From NCBI GenBank assembly GCA_038322995.1, contig JBBQGM010000002.1:51508-115507 (forward strand): a DNA stretch of 64,000 bases, read 5' to 3'. The position numbers and the translations under genes are program-made. The notes under the pieces were generated by a model. That model ran no database searches and was not told the origin of the DNA. It saw only the letters and a program-made list of their open reading frames with translations. The DNA comes from QHXQ01 sp038322995 (GTDB lineage: Bacteria > Acidobacteriota > Blastocatellia > Pyrinomonadales > Pyrinomonadaceae). Below are positions 1 to 8,356 of this stretch, piece after piece. Each line of letters starts with the position of its first letter. Position 1 is the first letter of the stretch.

Positions 1-370
1 CGTAGCCGAAGCGTTGGATGAAGCGCGCGATGTACTCGCCGTCGAAACTGCGCGAGGTCATGACGACGATGCCGCGCTGTCGCCAGAAGTAAGTGGCGAG
101 CATGATGCGGTCGTGCCAGAAAGTGTAGATCGGTTGTCGCCCATCGCGCGTCGCCGCTTGCCAATGCTCCCAGCCTTCGACGTGGAAGCGCGTCGTGCCG
201 CCGATCAATTTGATGAGCAGATAGAAGGCGAGGTCGGCGGCGCGGATGGTCAGGCGTTGCTTAAAAGTATAGGCGGAGAGGTTGGCGCGGGCGTCGGCGC
301 GGGCCAAGGTGGCGGCGCTGCGGGCGGCGCGCTCCGTTTGCTCGGACGGTTGTTCGATTGATGCCTGCAT
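1..370 (-). CDS. DUF374 lysophospholipid acyltransferase-like protein (partial, C-terminus off the left edge)
   Basis: The minus strand reads open from an ATG at 370 to the window edge, giving the N-terminal 123 residues. An in-frame stop lies just upstream at 397-395, so the ATG is the likely start. The sequence has the DUF374 hallmarks: a pair of basic helices, then FWHDRIMLATYFW, then a VVMTSRSFDGEYIA-type segment, where the histidine of FWH is the expected acyltransferase catalytic residue. DUF374 proteins are LPLAT-superfamily membrane-associated acyltransferases, thought to work on lipid A-like or phospholipid substrates. The location beside envelope genes fits. The substrate cannot be read from the sequence. 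Confidence 0.8.
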   Translation of the reverse strand, partial: MQASIEQPSEQTERAARSAATLARADARANLSAYTFKQRLTIRAADLAFYLLIKLIGGTTRFHVEGWEHWQAATRDGRQPIYTFWHDRIMLATYFWRQRGIVVMTSRSFDGEYIARFIQRFGY

Positions 371-581
371 GATTATGCGCGGACGGGCGCGAGTCTAGCA
401 GATGGGCGCGGTGCGGGCGAAATCAAAGGCTTGTACGCGCGGCGGGCGCGTGTGCTATATTCAGAAACCTTGCCGCCCACGGGGGCGTATAGCAGTTTCA
501 CGAACACAGGTTGCTCGACCGTTTGTTGCTCGAACCCCTCCCCGCATTTAAGCTGTGACACGGGACGCCTTTGAAGCCTGA

Positions 582-1451
582 ATGGAAAAACGCCACATCC
601 TGATCGTGGATGCCAACGAGGAACTGCGCACACCGCTGGCGCAGGTCTTGCGCGATCTGGGCCACGAAGTCGTCGCCACCGGCAATCGCGACGAGGCGCT
701 CGCGCGCGAAGACCTGGAAGATTTTGATCTCGTCATCAGCGATCTGACCGACGACGCCGAAGGCGGCATCCAGGTCTTGAGCGAGGTGAAGCGCAAAAGC
801 TTACTCGTGCCCGTCGTCGTCTCGTCCGCGGAGGCGCAGCCGCACGGCATCATCAAGGCGTTCAAACTCGGCTCGGCCAACTTCCTGCGCCGCCCTTACG
901 ATCACGAAGAGTTGCGCGCTATCGTCGAAAAGACGCTCTCGTATAAACTGCGCTTTGTTGAAGACGTGAAGGTGCTGCCGTTTGTGCATGAGAAGATCGA
1001 GTTCGAGTTGCCGAGCGATCTCTCGTTGATGAACGGCGTGCTGCATTATCTGCACGAGCGCGTGGTGCAGCTCGGGCTGGTCAACCCGGAACGCTCGAAC
1101 CTGTTCATCGCGCTTGACGAAGCATTTGTCAACGCTGTCAAGCACGGCAATAAGTACGACACGAATAAACTCGTGCGCATCACCGCCGACCTCTCGGCCA
1201 AAGAAGCGCGCTTCACTATTGAGGATGAAGGCGAAGGCTTCGAGGTGACTAAGATTCCCGACCCTTGCGATCCTGCCAACTTGTTCAAGACTTCGGGCCG
1301 CGGCGTGCTGCTCATTTACAACATCATGGACGAGGTCAGGTACAATGAGCGCGGCAATCGTCTGACGATGGTCAAACGCCCCGATGAGACGCTCGACAAG
1401 AAGCTGATTGACTCGTTCACGCCTGATGACAAGCGCACCGGCAACGGCTGA
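582..1451 (+). CDS. Receiver domain fused to RsbW-type HATPase (REC-HATPase_c)
   Basis: This 289-residue protein has an N-terminal receiver domain (about 1-120) with acidic pocket D10, phospho-acceptor D54 (VISDL) and S81/S82. The usual conserved Lys before Pro is Arg104 (LRRPYD). Residues about 140-275 form a GHKL ATPase of the anti-sigma/RsbW kind, with an N-box (LDEAFVNAVKHGN) and a G-box region (DEGEGF, then GRGVLLIYNIMD). Such proteins usually act as phosphorylation-controlled anti-sigma-like Ser/Thr kinases in partner-switching. No STAS antagonist or sigma factor lies nearby, so the partner is unknown. The downstream glycosyltransferase overlaps its 3' end by 26 bases, which implies co-transcription. 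Confidence 0.85.
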   Translation: MEKRHILIVDANEELRTPLAQVLRDLGHEVVATGNRDEALAREDLEDFDLVISDLTDDAEGGIQVLSEVKRKSLLVPVVVSSAEAQPHGIIKAFKLGSANFLRRPYDHEELRAIVEKTLSYKLRFVEDVKVLPFVHEKIEFELPSDLSLMNGVLHYLHERVVQLGLVNPERSNLFIALDEAFVNAVKHGNKYDTNKLVRITADLSAKEARFTIEDEGEGFEVTKIPDPCDPANLFKTSGRGVLLIYNIMDEVRYNERGNRLTMVKRPDETLDKKLIDSFTPDDKRTGNG

Positions 1452-3024
1452 CGCTGCTGCGCCAGATCACGCGCCCGACGCTTTAACATTGCGGCGCGCG
1501 TGGCGCTGGTGGCTCCCGCCCGCGCTCCTCGCCTTCCTGCTCACACTATTATTCGTCGATCCGTTCGCCGGCGATTGGGACGCGCTCGACTATGCCATCC
1601 TTGCGCTGCGCGGTGCGCCCTCCTCGATGCTCTTCGGGCGCACGCTCTTCATTCTCACGAACCACTACGCCTACTGCCTCGCCCACGCACTGTTCGGTTT
1701 ACAACCTGAGCATGCCTATCTGCTCTTCAAGTACATGGTCGTCGGCGAAAGCCCGCTCGCCATCGTCGGTATGTGGGCGTTGGCGCGGCGTTTGACGCAT
1801 GATGTGCGCGCGGCGACTGTCGCCGCGCTCATGCTCGCGCTCTCGCCCTTTTACATTGTCTATGGCGGGCAGGCGATGACCGAGATTCCCTCAATCCTGC
1901 TACTCACGGTCGGTCTCGCGCTGCACCTGCGCGGCATACAGCACAGACGTTGGTCGCTGATACTTGTCAGCGCAGCCCTGCTCGGCCTGGGCGTCAACGT
2001 GCGCGAGTCGGTCGCGCTCTACGGTCTCTGGCTTGCCCTCGCGCCGTTCATCTACCGCTGGAAACTTGACGCGCGCACGCTCGTGTTGACGGCCGCCGCT
2101 TGCGCGCTCTTCCTCGTCTGCGCGTTGGGGCCGTTTGCGCTGCTTTATCTGGGCGACCTCGGCGGCTATCGTGCGTCGTGGTATGGCTGGGTCGCCTCGA
2201 TGAATATGGAAGAGGCCGTGCATCCGGTCACGCTCTTTAACTTTCTGCCGCTCGCGTTCTTCTTCTTCATTGCCGCGCCCGTCGCGTTCATCATGCTGCT
2301 GCCGGCGGCGCACCGCGAGTGGCGCACGCGCGGTTTCTCGCCTTTGCTCGCGCTCGCGCTCATCGGTCTCTGCGCCAACCTGCTGCTCATCACGCACTAC
2401 AGCACGGTCATCAACGGGCGTTATCAACTGACCGGCCTGCCAGGCATCATCCCGCTCGTCGCTGTTTATCTATTACGTCGCGCGCAGGCACGCACGGGCA
2501 ACGCCCGCCGCGCCTTGCGCCGCGTCATTGTCATTGTCAGCGTGGGTGCGCTCCTCATCGGCGCGGCCTGCTTACCGTTCGCGGGGCCGACGCTGCGGAG
2601 TCACGGCATCACGAAAGAATATCGCGCGCGGCTGGCCGCGTTGCCGGCTGATGCGGTGCTGATGGCGGGCGGGCAGACCGTCGCGGTCACTTATTATCGC
2701 GGTCTCAACCTCGGCCATTGGGACGCGATTGGCACGGGCGGCGGTTGGCCCGGCGCGCGGCTGCCTGTTGTGCTTGACGATTACTTGCGCGCGGGCCGGC
2801 GCGTCTTCGTGGACACGGACGAGCGGCTGTGGTTCACGGATACATGGCGCGGCGAGGAGACGCGCGAGTTGGCCGCGCTGGCCGGGCGTTATCGTTTCCG
2901 CCGCGTCACGGATACGATCTACGAAATCCGCCCAGGCACGGACGAGACGGCGCACGACGAACCGCCGTTCCGGCGTCTGCTCGACAAGCCCGCCTCCAAA
3001 CTGCGCAACCTGCTCAAGCGTTGA
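1426..3024 (+). CDS. GT-C family membrane glycosyltransferase (ArnT/PMT-like, GT39/GT83 type)
   Basis: About 532 residues with roughly ten hydrophobic segments. An acidic first periplasmic loop (GDWDALDY, near residue 50) matches the DxD-like metal/substrate loop of polyprenyl-phosphate-sugar transferases. The family moves a sugar from an undecaprenyl-phosphate carrier to a lipid, protein or glycan on the outer face of the inner membrane. I chose ATG 1426; a TTG at 1408 is in frame but only deepens the overlap with the preceding gene. The stop TGA shares a base with the next ATG (TGATG), so it looks translationally coupled to the LolC/E gene. Acceptor and sugar are unknown. Confidence 0.75.
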   Translation: MTSAPATADAAAPDHAPDALTLRRAWRWWLPPALLAFLLTLLFVDPFAGDWDALDYAILALRGAPSSMLFGRTLFILTNHYAYCLAHALFGLQPEHAYLLFKYMVVGESPLAIVGMWALARRLTHDVRAATVAALMLALSPFYIVYGGQAMTEIPSILLLTVGLALHLRGIQHRRWSLILVSAALLGLGVNVRESVALYGLWLALAPFIYRWKLDARTLVLTAAACALFLVCALGPFALLYLGDLGGYRASWYGWVASMNMEEAVHPVTLFNFLPLAFFFFIAAPVAFIMLLPAAHREWRTRGFSPLLALALIGLCANLLLITHYSTVINGRYQLTGLPGIIPLVAVYLLRRAQARTGNARRALRRVIVIVSVGALLIGAACLPFAGPTLRSHGITKEYRARLAALPADAVLMAGGQTVAVTYYRGLNLGHWDAIGTGGGWPGARLPVVLDDYLRAGRRVFVDTDERLWFTDTWRGEETRELAALAGRYRFRRVTDTIYEIRPGTDETAHDEPPFRRLLDKPASKLRNLLKR

Positions 3025-4292
3025 TGCCCTACGAACTTTTTCTGGCCCTGCGTTATCTCACGGCCCGCCGGCGCGGGCGCGCAGGCGCGCGCGTGACGGC
3101 CATCGCCGCGCTCGTCGGCATTGCGTGCGGCGTGGCCGCGCTCATCATCGCTATGGCTCTCGCCAACGGTTTCCGCGACGAACTGCGCGACAAAATCCTG
3201 CGCGGCACCGCGCACATCACACTGACGCGCGCCGACGGGCAAGCGATCAAGGACTGGCCCACGCTCGTCATGCGCCTGCGTGCCCTGCCTGACATCACCG
3301 ACGCCGCGCCGACCACTTACACCGGCGCGCTCCTCTCCGGCCCCGACAGCGCGGCCTACACGATCTTGCGCGGCGTTGCGCCCGACCCGACACGCACACG
3401 CGCAGAAATCCAACGCACACTCATCGCAGGCGACGGCGCGCCCGTGGTGCGTGCTACGCCAAACAATAAAACAACGAGGGCAGACGAAGCGCCGCCGGTT
3501 GAATTGCTCATCGGCGCGGAATTGGCGACACGCACGGGCCTGCAACGTGTTGGCGACGAGGGCTGGTTGATCACAGGCGAGCGCACGCCGTTGCCACCCG
3601 GTCTTGTGCCGAGCGCGCGGCGCGTACGCATCGCGGGCATCTTTCGCACAGGGCTTTATGAGTTCGATTCGTCGTGGGTTTATCTCGCGCTCGCCGACGC
3701 CGTCAGTTTCAGCGATGCGCCGACGGGCAGCGCGCCGGTCATCAGTCTTGAGACGGCGGACATCTATCGCGCGCCGGAGATCGCAACGCGCGTGCGCGCC
3801 AGCCTGGGCGCGCAATTCACGCTGGTTGACTGGCAGGCAGCGAACCGGCCGCTCTTCGCCGCGCTCGCGTTGGAGCGCCGGATGGTGGGCTTGATCATCA
3901 CGCTAATCCTTTTTGTCGCGGCGTTGAACATCACGACGACGCTCGTGCTGGTCGTCGTCGAGCGCCGCGCGGATATTGCCATCCTCGGCGCGCTTGGCGC
4001 ACGCGCACGCAGTATCATGCTCATCTTCGTGCTGGAAGGCGCGGCGGTGGGCGCAGTCGGCGCATTAGCAGGTGCGGCGCTTGGTCTTTTGGCGTGCTTC
4101 ATCGGAGATCGTTACCAATTGGTGCAACTGCCGGCCGAAGTTTATTCGTTGACAGCGATCCCGTTCCATCCGCACACGGGCGAAACGCTGCTCGTCGCCC
4201 TCGGCGCGTTTGCTATCTGCCTGCTCGCCACGCTCTATCCGGCGCGCACGGCCGCCCGCCTGCGCCCCGCCGAGGCTTTGCGTTACGAATGA
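3024..4292 (+). CDS. LolC/LolE-type ABC permease (lipoprotein release)
   Basis: A 422-residue FtsX-family permease with LolC/E architecture: one N-terminal membrane helix (about 24-47), a periplasmic MacB-like domain (about 50-270), then three C-terminal helices. The helix-2 segment FVAALNITTTLVLVV is typical of LolC/E. In diderm bacteria this subunit extracts outer-membrane lipoproteins from the inner membrane and passes them to LolA. Start: the ATG at 3024 overlaps the upstream stop by one base. The matching LolD ATPase begins at 4750, with one unrelated small gene between. Only one permease gene is present, so a homodimer (LolF-like) is possible; LolC and LolE cannot be told apart here. 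Confidence 0.85.
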   Translation: MPYELFLALRYLTARRRGRAGARVTAIAALVGIACGVAALIIAMALANGFRDELRDKILRGTAHITLTRADGQAIKDWPTLVMRLRALPDITDAAPTTYTGALLSGPDSAAYTILRGVAPDPTRTRAEIQRTLIAGDGAPVVRATPNNKTTRADEAPPVELLIGAELATRTGLQRVGDEGWLITGERTPLPPGLVPSARRVRIAGIFRTGLYEFDSSWVYLALADAVSFSDAPTGSAPVISLETADIYRAPEIATRVRASLGAQFTLVDWQAANRPLFAALALERRMVGLIITLILFVAALNITTTLVLVVVERRADIAILGALGARARSIMLIFVLEGAAVGAVGALAGAALGLLACFIGDRYQLVQLPAEVYSLTAIPFHPHTGETLLVALGAFAICLLATLYPARTAARLRPAEALRYE

Positions 4293-4322
4293 CGGCAGGC
4301 TGCGCTCCTGCTTGGCTACTTA

Positions 4323-4769
4323 TTGGAGACCCATGTGATCGACCCACACACCGGCGCGATTGAGATCGCAACGGAGCGGTTGCTGCTTAGTGCGAGCTTG
4401 AGCCGAGCCGAATTTTTGGCCGCGCCGCTTGGCGCGCACGCTAAAGTCTCTGTGCGCAACGAGCCGTATTGCTCCTTCGTGCTGGGCCCGCACGAGTTGG
4501 CTGGCCAACTGTTCAGCGTCGTGCTTTATTTCCACGGCGCACAGTTGTGGCAAGTGGAGCTATCAGCGCACGATGGTGGGTTGCGCGCCTCGTGGGATGA
4601 TTGGAGTGAAGCGCAGGAGTTAGCGCGCAAACGGCTGCATGAGGCCTGGCTCAAACGCACGTTAGGCCGCGCGGGCGGCACGTATTCGTGGGGTATGGTC
4701 GAATCTGTATACGATCCGAAAGGCGGCGCTAGCAGCATCATCGTCAGATATGCAAATCCTGTCGGCTAA
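4323..4769 (+). CDS. Conserved-looking protein of unknown function between the Lol permease and LolD
   Basis: This open frame encodes 148 residues (TTG start; GTG 4335 is an alternative). I do not recognise a family. It has no signal peptide or membrane helix. It is a mixed alpha/beta sequence with an aromatic C-terminal half (FSVVLYFHGAQLWQVEL, then YSWGMVESVY) and one Cys. It lies 30 bases after the permease and overlaps lolD by 20 bases, so its position inside a lol operon suggests co-expression. The reading frame is solid (codon-position GC as in its neighbours), but the function is open. It could be a chance insertion rather than a Lol factor. Confidence 0.6.
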   Translation: METHVIDPHTGAIEIATERLLLSASLSRAEFLAAPLGAHAKVSVRNEPYCSFVLGPHELAGQLFSVVLYFHGAQLWQVELSAHDGGLRASWDDWSEAQELARKRLHEAWLKRTLGRAGGTYSWGMVESVYDPKGGASSIIVRYANPVG

Positions 4770-5481
4770 TAAGCAACTGCTATCAGTTATTGATCTGCAT
4801 AAATCTTATCCGTCGCCGACGGGCGGCGCGCTGGCGGTCTTGCGGGGTATTTCATTAACCGTGCGCGGCGGCGAGATGTTGGCGGTCGTGGGCGCGTCGG
4901 GGGCGGGCAAGTCAACGCTATTGCACGTGTTGGGCGGATTGGACGGGGCGGATGCGGGCGAGGTATGGCTGGGTGAACTTGAGCTATTGCGCGCGGGCGC
5001 GGCGCAGTTGACGCGCGTGCGCAACCGCGAGATCGGGTTCGTCTTTCAGTTTCATCATCTGTTGCCCGATCTGTCTGCGTTGGAGAACGTCGCGTTGCCG
5101 TTGCTGGTGGCGCGGACGAACGCACGGCAAGCGCGAAAGAGCGCAGCGGAGATGTTGACGAGCGTCAGCTTGCGTGAGCGCGCGGCGCATCGCACGGGCG
5201 AATTGTCGGGCGGCGAACAGCAGCGCGTCGCGTTGGCCCGGGCGCTCGTGACGCGCCCGCGCCTCGTACTCGCGGACGAGCCGACCGGCAACCTTGATGC
5301 ACGCACGGGCGCGGATGTGGGGACGCTATTGGCGCGCTTGTGCCGCGAACATGGCGCGGCGGCGATTATCGCTACGCACAACGAGCAACTGGCGCGGGCC
5401 TGCGACCGCGTCGTCTTGCTGCAAGACGGCCGGTTGCACGAACAACTGCCCGCAGACGCGACGGGCATGGCGACTGTCTAA
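4750..5481 (+). CDS. lolD: LolD-type ABC transporter ATPase
   Basis: A 243-residue ABC ATPase of the LolD/MacB/FtsE class. It has Walker A GASGAGKST, a Q-loop region with FVFQFHHLLPDLSALENV (typical of LolD), signature LSGGEQQRVALARAL, Walker B LVLADEP followed by TGNLDA, and the H-loop ATHN. It would power release of lipoproteins from the inner membrane together with the FtsX-type permease encoded at 3024-4292. The start ATG 4750 lies inside the end of the small upstream gene (20-base overlap), consistent with translational coupling. The paired permease two genes upstream makes LolD more likely than MacB or FtsE. Confidence 0.9.
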   Translation: MQILSANKQLLSVIDLHKSYPSPTGGALAVLRGISLTVRGGEMLAVVGASGAGKSTLLHVLGGLDGADAGEVWLGELELLRAGAAQLTRVRNREIGFVFQFHHLLPDLSALENVALPLLVARTNARQARKSAAEMLTSVSLRERAAHRTGELSGGEQQRVALARALVTRPRLVLADEPTGNLDARTGADVGTLLARLCREHGAAAIIATHNEQLARACDRVVLLQDGRLHEQLPADATGMATV

Positions 5482-5570
5482 CAGTCTTTCCGCCGCGCCG
5501 CCCGCGTATTTTCCTCGCGGCCTTGCGCGTTAAACTTGCCTGCCTCTTCTGCCTGTGCCTTGACATAGGT

Positions 5571-5576
5571 TATAAT
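5571..5576 (+). promoter_or_regulatory. Consensus -10 element upstream of clpC
   Basis: A perfect TATAAT stands 84 bases before the clpC start, followed by a G. No good -35 is found at 16-18 bases. A TTGACA at 5560-5565 is only 5 bases away and cannot pair with it. It therefore looks like a -10-driven promoter, but this is sequence evidence only. Confidence 0.4.
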
Positions 5577-5659
5577 GCGGGCGGGCGAACACGGCATCGG
5601 TTATCCTGACCGTGCCGCCGCCACATCAGACCAATAACAGTCATTACAGGCACGCTTTT

Positions 5660-8032
5660 ATGTTTGAACGCTACACGGAGAAAGCGCGGCGCGTTATCTT
5701 CTTCGCCCGCTACGAGGCTTCGCAGTTTGGTGCGCCCGCGATTGAGCCGGAACACTTGCTGCTCGGTCTCATGCGTGAAGACAAGACGCTGACCGCACGT
5801 TTCCTGGCTCGCGCGCAGGCCTCGCTCGAATCGATCCGCAAAGAGATCGAGGGCCGTGCGCCGCTGCGCGAAAAGATTTCCACGAGTGTCGAATTGCCGC
5901 TCGCGCCGGAGACGAAGCGCGTGTTGCAGTACGCGCACGAAGAGTCGGATCGGTTGCAGCACCGGCACATCGGCACGGAGCATTTACTGCTGGGTCTCTT
6001 GCGCGAAGAGCGTTCGATGGCGGCGGAGATTCTGTTCGAGCGCGGTTTGCGCCTGCCCGCCGTGCGTGAAGAGGTGGCGCGGGCGACGGGTTCCGATCCG
6101 CGCGCCGCGCAGAAGAAGGACACGCCGCACTTGGCCGAGTTCTCGCGCGACCTGACCGAAGACGCCGCCAACGACAAACTCGATCCGCTCGTCGGGCGCG
6201 AAGCCGAGATCGAGCGCGTGATTCAAATCCTCTGCCGCCGGACGAAGAATAATCCCGTGTTGATCGGCGAGCCGGGCGTAGGCAAGACCGCTATCGTCGA
6301 AGGTCTCGCGCAAAAGATCGTGCGCGGCGAAGTGCCGTCGTTTTTAGAGAACAAGCGCATTTTGTCGCTCGATCTGTCGCTCATCGTCGCGGGCACGAAG
6401 TATCGCGGGCAGTTCGAGGAGCGGCTAAAGCAAATCATGCGCGAGTTGATCGAGAATCCGCAGTACGTCGTCTTCATTGACGAACTGCACACGCTCGTCG
6501 GCGCAGGTTCGGCCGAAGGCTCGCTCGACGCGGCGAACATTTTGAAGCCGGCGCTCTCGCGCGGTGAAATCCAATGTATCGGCGCGACCACGCCGGCCGA
6601 GTTTCGCAAGTCCATTGAGAAGGACAGATCGCTTGAGCGGCGTTTCCAATCGGTGAAAGTCCCGCCGCCATCGGAAGAGGAAGCGGTCAGCATTCTCGAA
6701 GGCGTGCGCGAGCGGTACGAGGCGTTTCATCAGGTGCGTTACACGGAGGACGCTATCGAAGCGGCCGTGCAGCAGTCGAACCGTTATATCCCCGACCGGT
6801 TTCTGCCGGACAAGGCGATTGACGTGATTGACGAAGCGGGTGCGCGCGTCAAACTCCGCGTGCGCCGCGAGTCCTCCGGCCGCGACCTGCTCACTGACGA
6901 GCGCATCGGGCGCGCGGCTTATCAACTTGATAGTTTGCCGGGCGCGCGGCTGACGGAAGAGGACGACGTGCTGCTGGCCGCCGCCGTCACGCGCGAGGAC
7001 GTGGAGGACGTGATCGCGCGCTGGACGGGCATCCCTGTCACGTCGCTGAAGGAAGAAGAACAGCAGAAGCTCTTGCGCATCGAAGTGGAATTGCACCATC
7101 GCGTCGTCGCGCAGCGGCCGGCCATCTCCGCGCTGGCGCGCTCAATCCGTCGTTCGCGCGCGGGGCTGAAGAGTCCGCAGCGGCCCGTCGGTTCATTCCT
7201 GTTCCTCGGCCCGACGGGCGTGGGCAAGACGGAAGTGGCGCGCTCGCTGGCTGAGTTTCTGTTCGGCGCGGAGCGGGCGCTCGTGCGCTTTGACATGTCG
7301 GAGTTTATGGAAAAACACTCGGTCTCGAAACTGATCGGCTCGCCCCCCGGCTACGTCGGGCACGAAGAAGGCGGACAGTTGACCGAGCGCATCAAGCGTG
7401 CGCCTTATTCAGTGCTGCTCTTCGACGAGATCGAGAAAGCGCACCCCGACATTTTCAACGTGCTATTGCAAGTGTTCGAGGACGGCATTTTGACGGACGC
7501 GCTCGGCAACACGATTGATTTCAAGAACACGATCATTATCATGACCTCGAACATCGGCGCGCGGTTCATCCAGAAGCGCGGCACGATGGGCTTTCAGGCC
7601 ACGCCCGCCGACACGCGCGAGAAGGTGGAAGAGATGGTCATGGCCACCGTGCGCCAGACGTTCAACCCGGAGTTCATCAACCGGCTTGATGAGATCATCA
7701 TCTTCGATCAGTTGCTTGAGGAAGAGTTGCTGGAAATCGTCGGCCTGCAAGTCGAACTGTTGAACCGGACGCTCCGCAGTAAGGGCCTGGAAATACGTCT
7801 GACCGACGAGGCGAAGCAGTGGATCGTCACCAAGACCTGCGCGGATCGCTCCTACGGCGCGCGCCCGTTGCGCCGCGCGCTGCAAAAATATGTCGAAGAC
7901 CCGCTCTCCGAGGCGCTGATACAAGGTGAGCTGGCGGGCGCGGCGCTCGTCGAGGTTTACGCGGACGCGGGCAGCTTGAGTCACCGCTCGCTCAGCGTCG
8001 AAGAGTTGGGCGACGAACTGCTGATTCATTAG
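5660..8032 (+). CDS. clpC: ClpC-type AAA+ unfoldase (Hsp100) without an evident UVR motif
   Basis: About 790 residues. Two Clp-N repeats (about 1-145) begin with MFERYTEKARRVIFFARYEA, the standard ClpC start; the ATG at 5660 is chosen over a GTG 48 bases upstream because of this match. AAA1 has Walker A GEPGVGKT (203-210) and Walker B VVFIDELHT. AAA2 has GPTGVGKT and LLFDEIEKAHPD. The linker between the rings is short (LRVRRESSGRDLL onward) and shows neither the ClpB coiled-coil M domain nor an obvious UVR motif. ClpC unfolds substrates for ClpP and usually needs an adaptor. No clpP or mcsAB lies in the window. Flanking genes are envelope genes. Confidence 0.9.
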   Translation: MFERYTEKARRVIFFARYEASQFGAPAIEPEHLLLGLMREDKTLTARFLARAQASLESIRKEIEGRAPLREKISTSVELPLAPETKRVLQYAHEESDRLQHRHIGTEHLLLGLLREERSMAAEILFERGLRLPAVREEVARATGSDPRAAQKKDTPHLAEFSRDLTEDAANDKLDPLVGREAEIERVIQILCRRTKNNPVLIGEPGVGKTAIVEGLAQKIVRGEVPSFLENKRILSLDLSLIVAGTKYRGQFEERLKQIMRELIENPQYVVFIDELHTLVGAGSAEGSLDAANILKPALSRGEIQCIGATTPAEFRKSIEKDRSLERRFQSVKVPPPSEEEAVSILEGVRERYEAFHQVRYTEDAIEAAVQQSNRYIPDRFLPDKAIDVIDEAGARVKLRVRRESSGRDLLTDERIGRAAYQLDSLPGARLTEEDDVLLAAAVTREDVEDVIARWTGIPVTSLKEEEQQKLLRIEVELHHRVVAQRPAISALARSIRRSRAGLKSPQRPVGSFLFLGPTGVGKTEVARSLAEFLFGAERALVRFDMSEFMEKHSVSKLIGSPPGYVGHEEGGQLTERIKRAPYSVLLFDEIEKAHPDIFNVLLQVFEDGILTDALGNTIDFKNTIIIMTSNIGARFIQKRGTMGFQATPADTREKVEEMVMATVRQTFNPEFINRLDEIIIFDQLLEEELLEIVGLQVELLNRTLRSKGLEIRLTDEAKQWIVTKTCADRSYGARPLRRALQKYVEDPLSEALIQGELAGAALVEVYADAGSLSHRSLSVEELGDELLIH

Positions 8033-8160
8033 GCTAAAGGGCAACAAGCAGACCACAAAGGGCCAAAGTTGCGCGCCGGAACGGGCGGGAAGAGCAAATC
8101 TTTTCCGGGTTTCGGCGACAACTTTTGCCCTTTGCCTTTTGCAGTTTGGCTTTTGCCTTC
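8033..8160. repeat. Heptad-repeat hairpin in the clpC-bamA gap
   Basis: The right part (about 8123-8160) reads as degenerate 7-mers on the plus strand: TTTTGCC, CTTTGCC, TTTTGCA, GTTTGGC, TTTTGCC. The left part (about 8035-8072) holds inverse-complement versions (GGCTAAA, GGGCAAC, GGGCCAAAGTTG), so an imperfect long stem is possible. It is one of several gaps in this window with the same design. The putative bamA promoter overlaps its right arm. Confidence 0.5.
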
Positions 8161-8168
8161 TCTATAAT
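8139..8168 (+). promoter_or_regulatory. Putative promoter for bamA
   Basis: TATAAT at 8163-8168 with a partial -35 (TTGCAG, 8139-8144) at an 18-base spacing. It lies about 190 bases before the bamA start and runs through the heptad-repeat region. The -10 is perfect; the -35 is weak. Confidence 0.4.
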
Positions 8169-8356
8169 GTGCGCCTTTGCATGCGCGCGGGCTGGCAACC
8201 GTCTTGTGGCGGGGCTGAATCAAAGTGCCACCAGACAAAAGCGGGGCGACCGGCTCTCAGCGGCGCGGCCCGGACAAGCAAGTAACGCGGGGGATTTTCG
8301 TTTTCCTACTTACCGAAGTCTGCATTCTTCAATCGGCTTTGAGGCAACAAGCAATT

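Noticed and set aside
14..361. Open frame on the plus strand at the left edge (about 115 residues)
   Set aside because: It is antisense to a clear DUF374 acyltransferase reading on the minus strand; the protein has no recognisable domain and biased composition.
2829..3023. N-terminal extension of the LolC/E reading frame
   Set aside because: The upstream part is in the frame of the glycosyltransferase's alternate strand and lacks permease features; the ATG at 3024 begins the known LolC/E pattern.
5560..5576. TTGACA-TATAAT as a promoter pair for clpC
   Set aside because: Only 5 bases separate them, too close for a sigma-70 pair. Only the -10 is kept.
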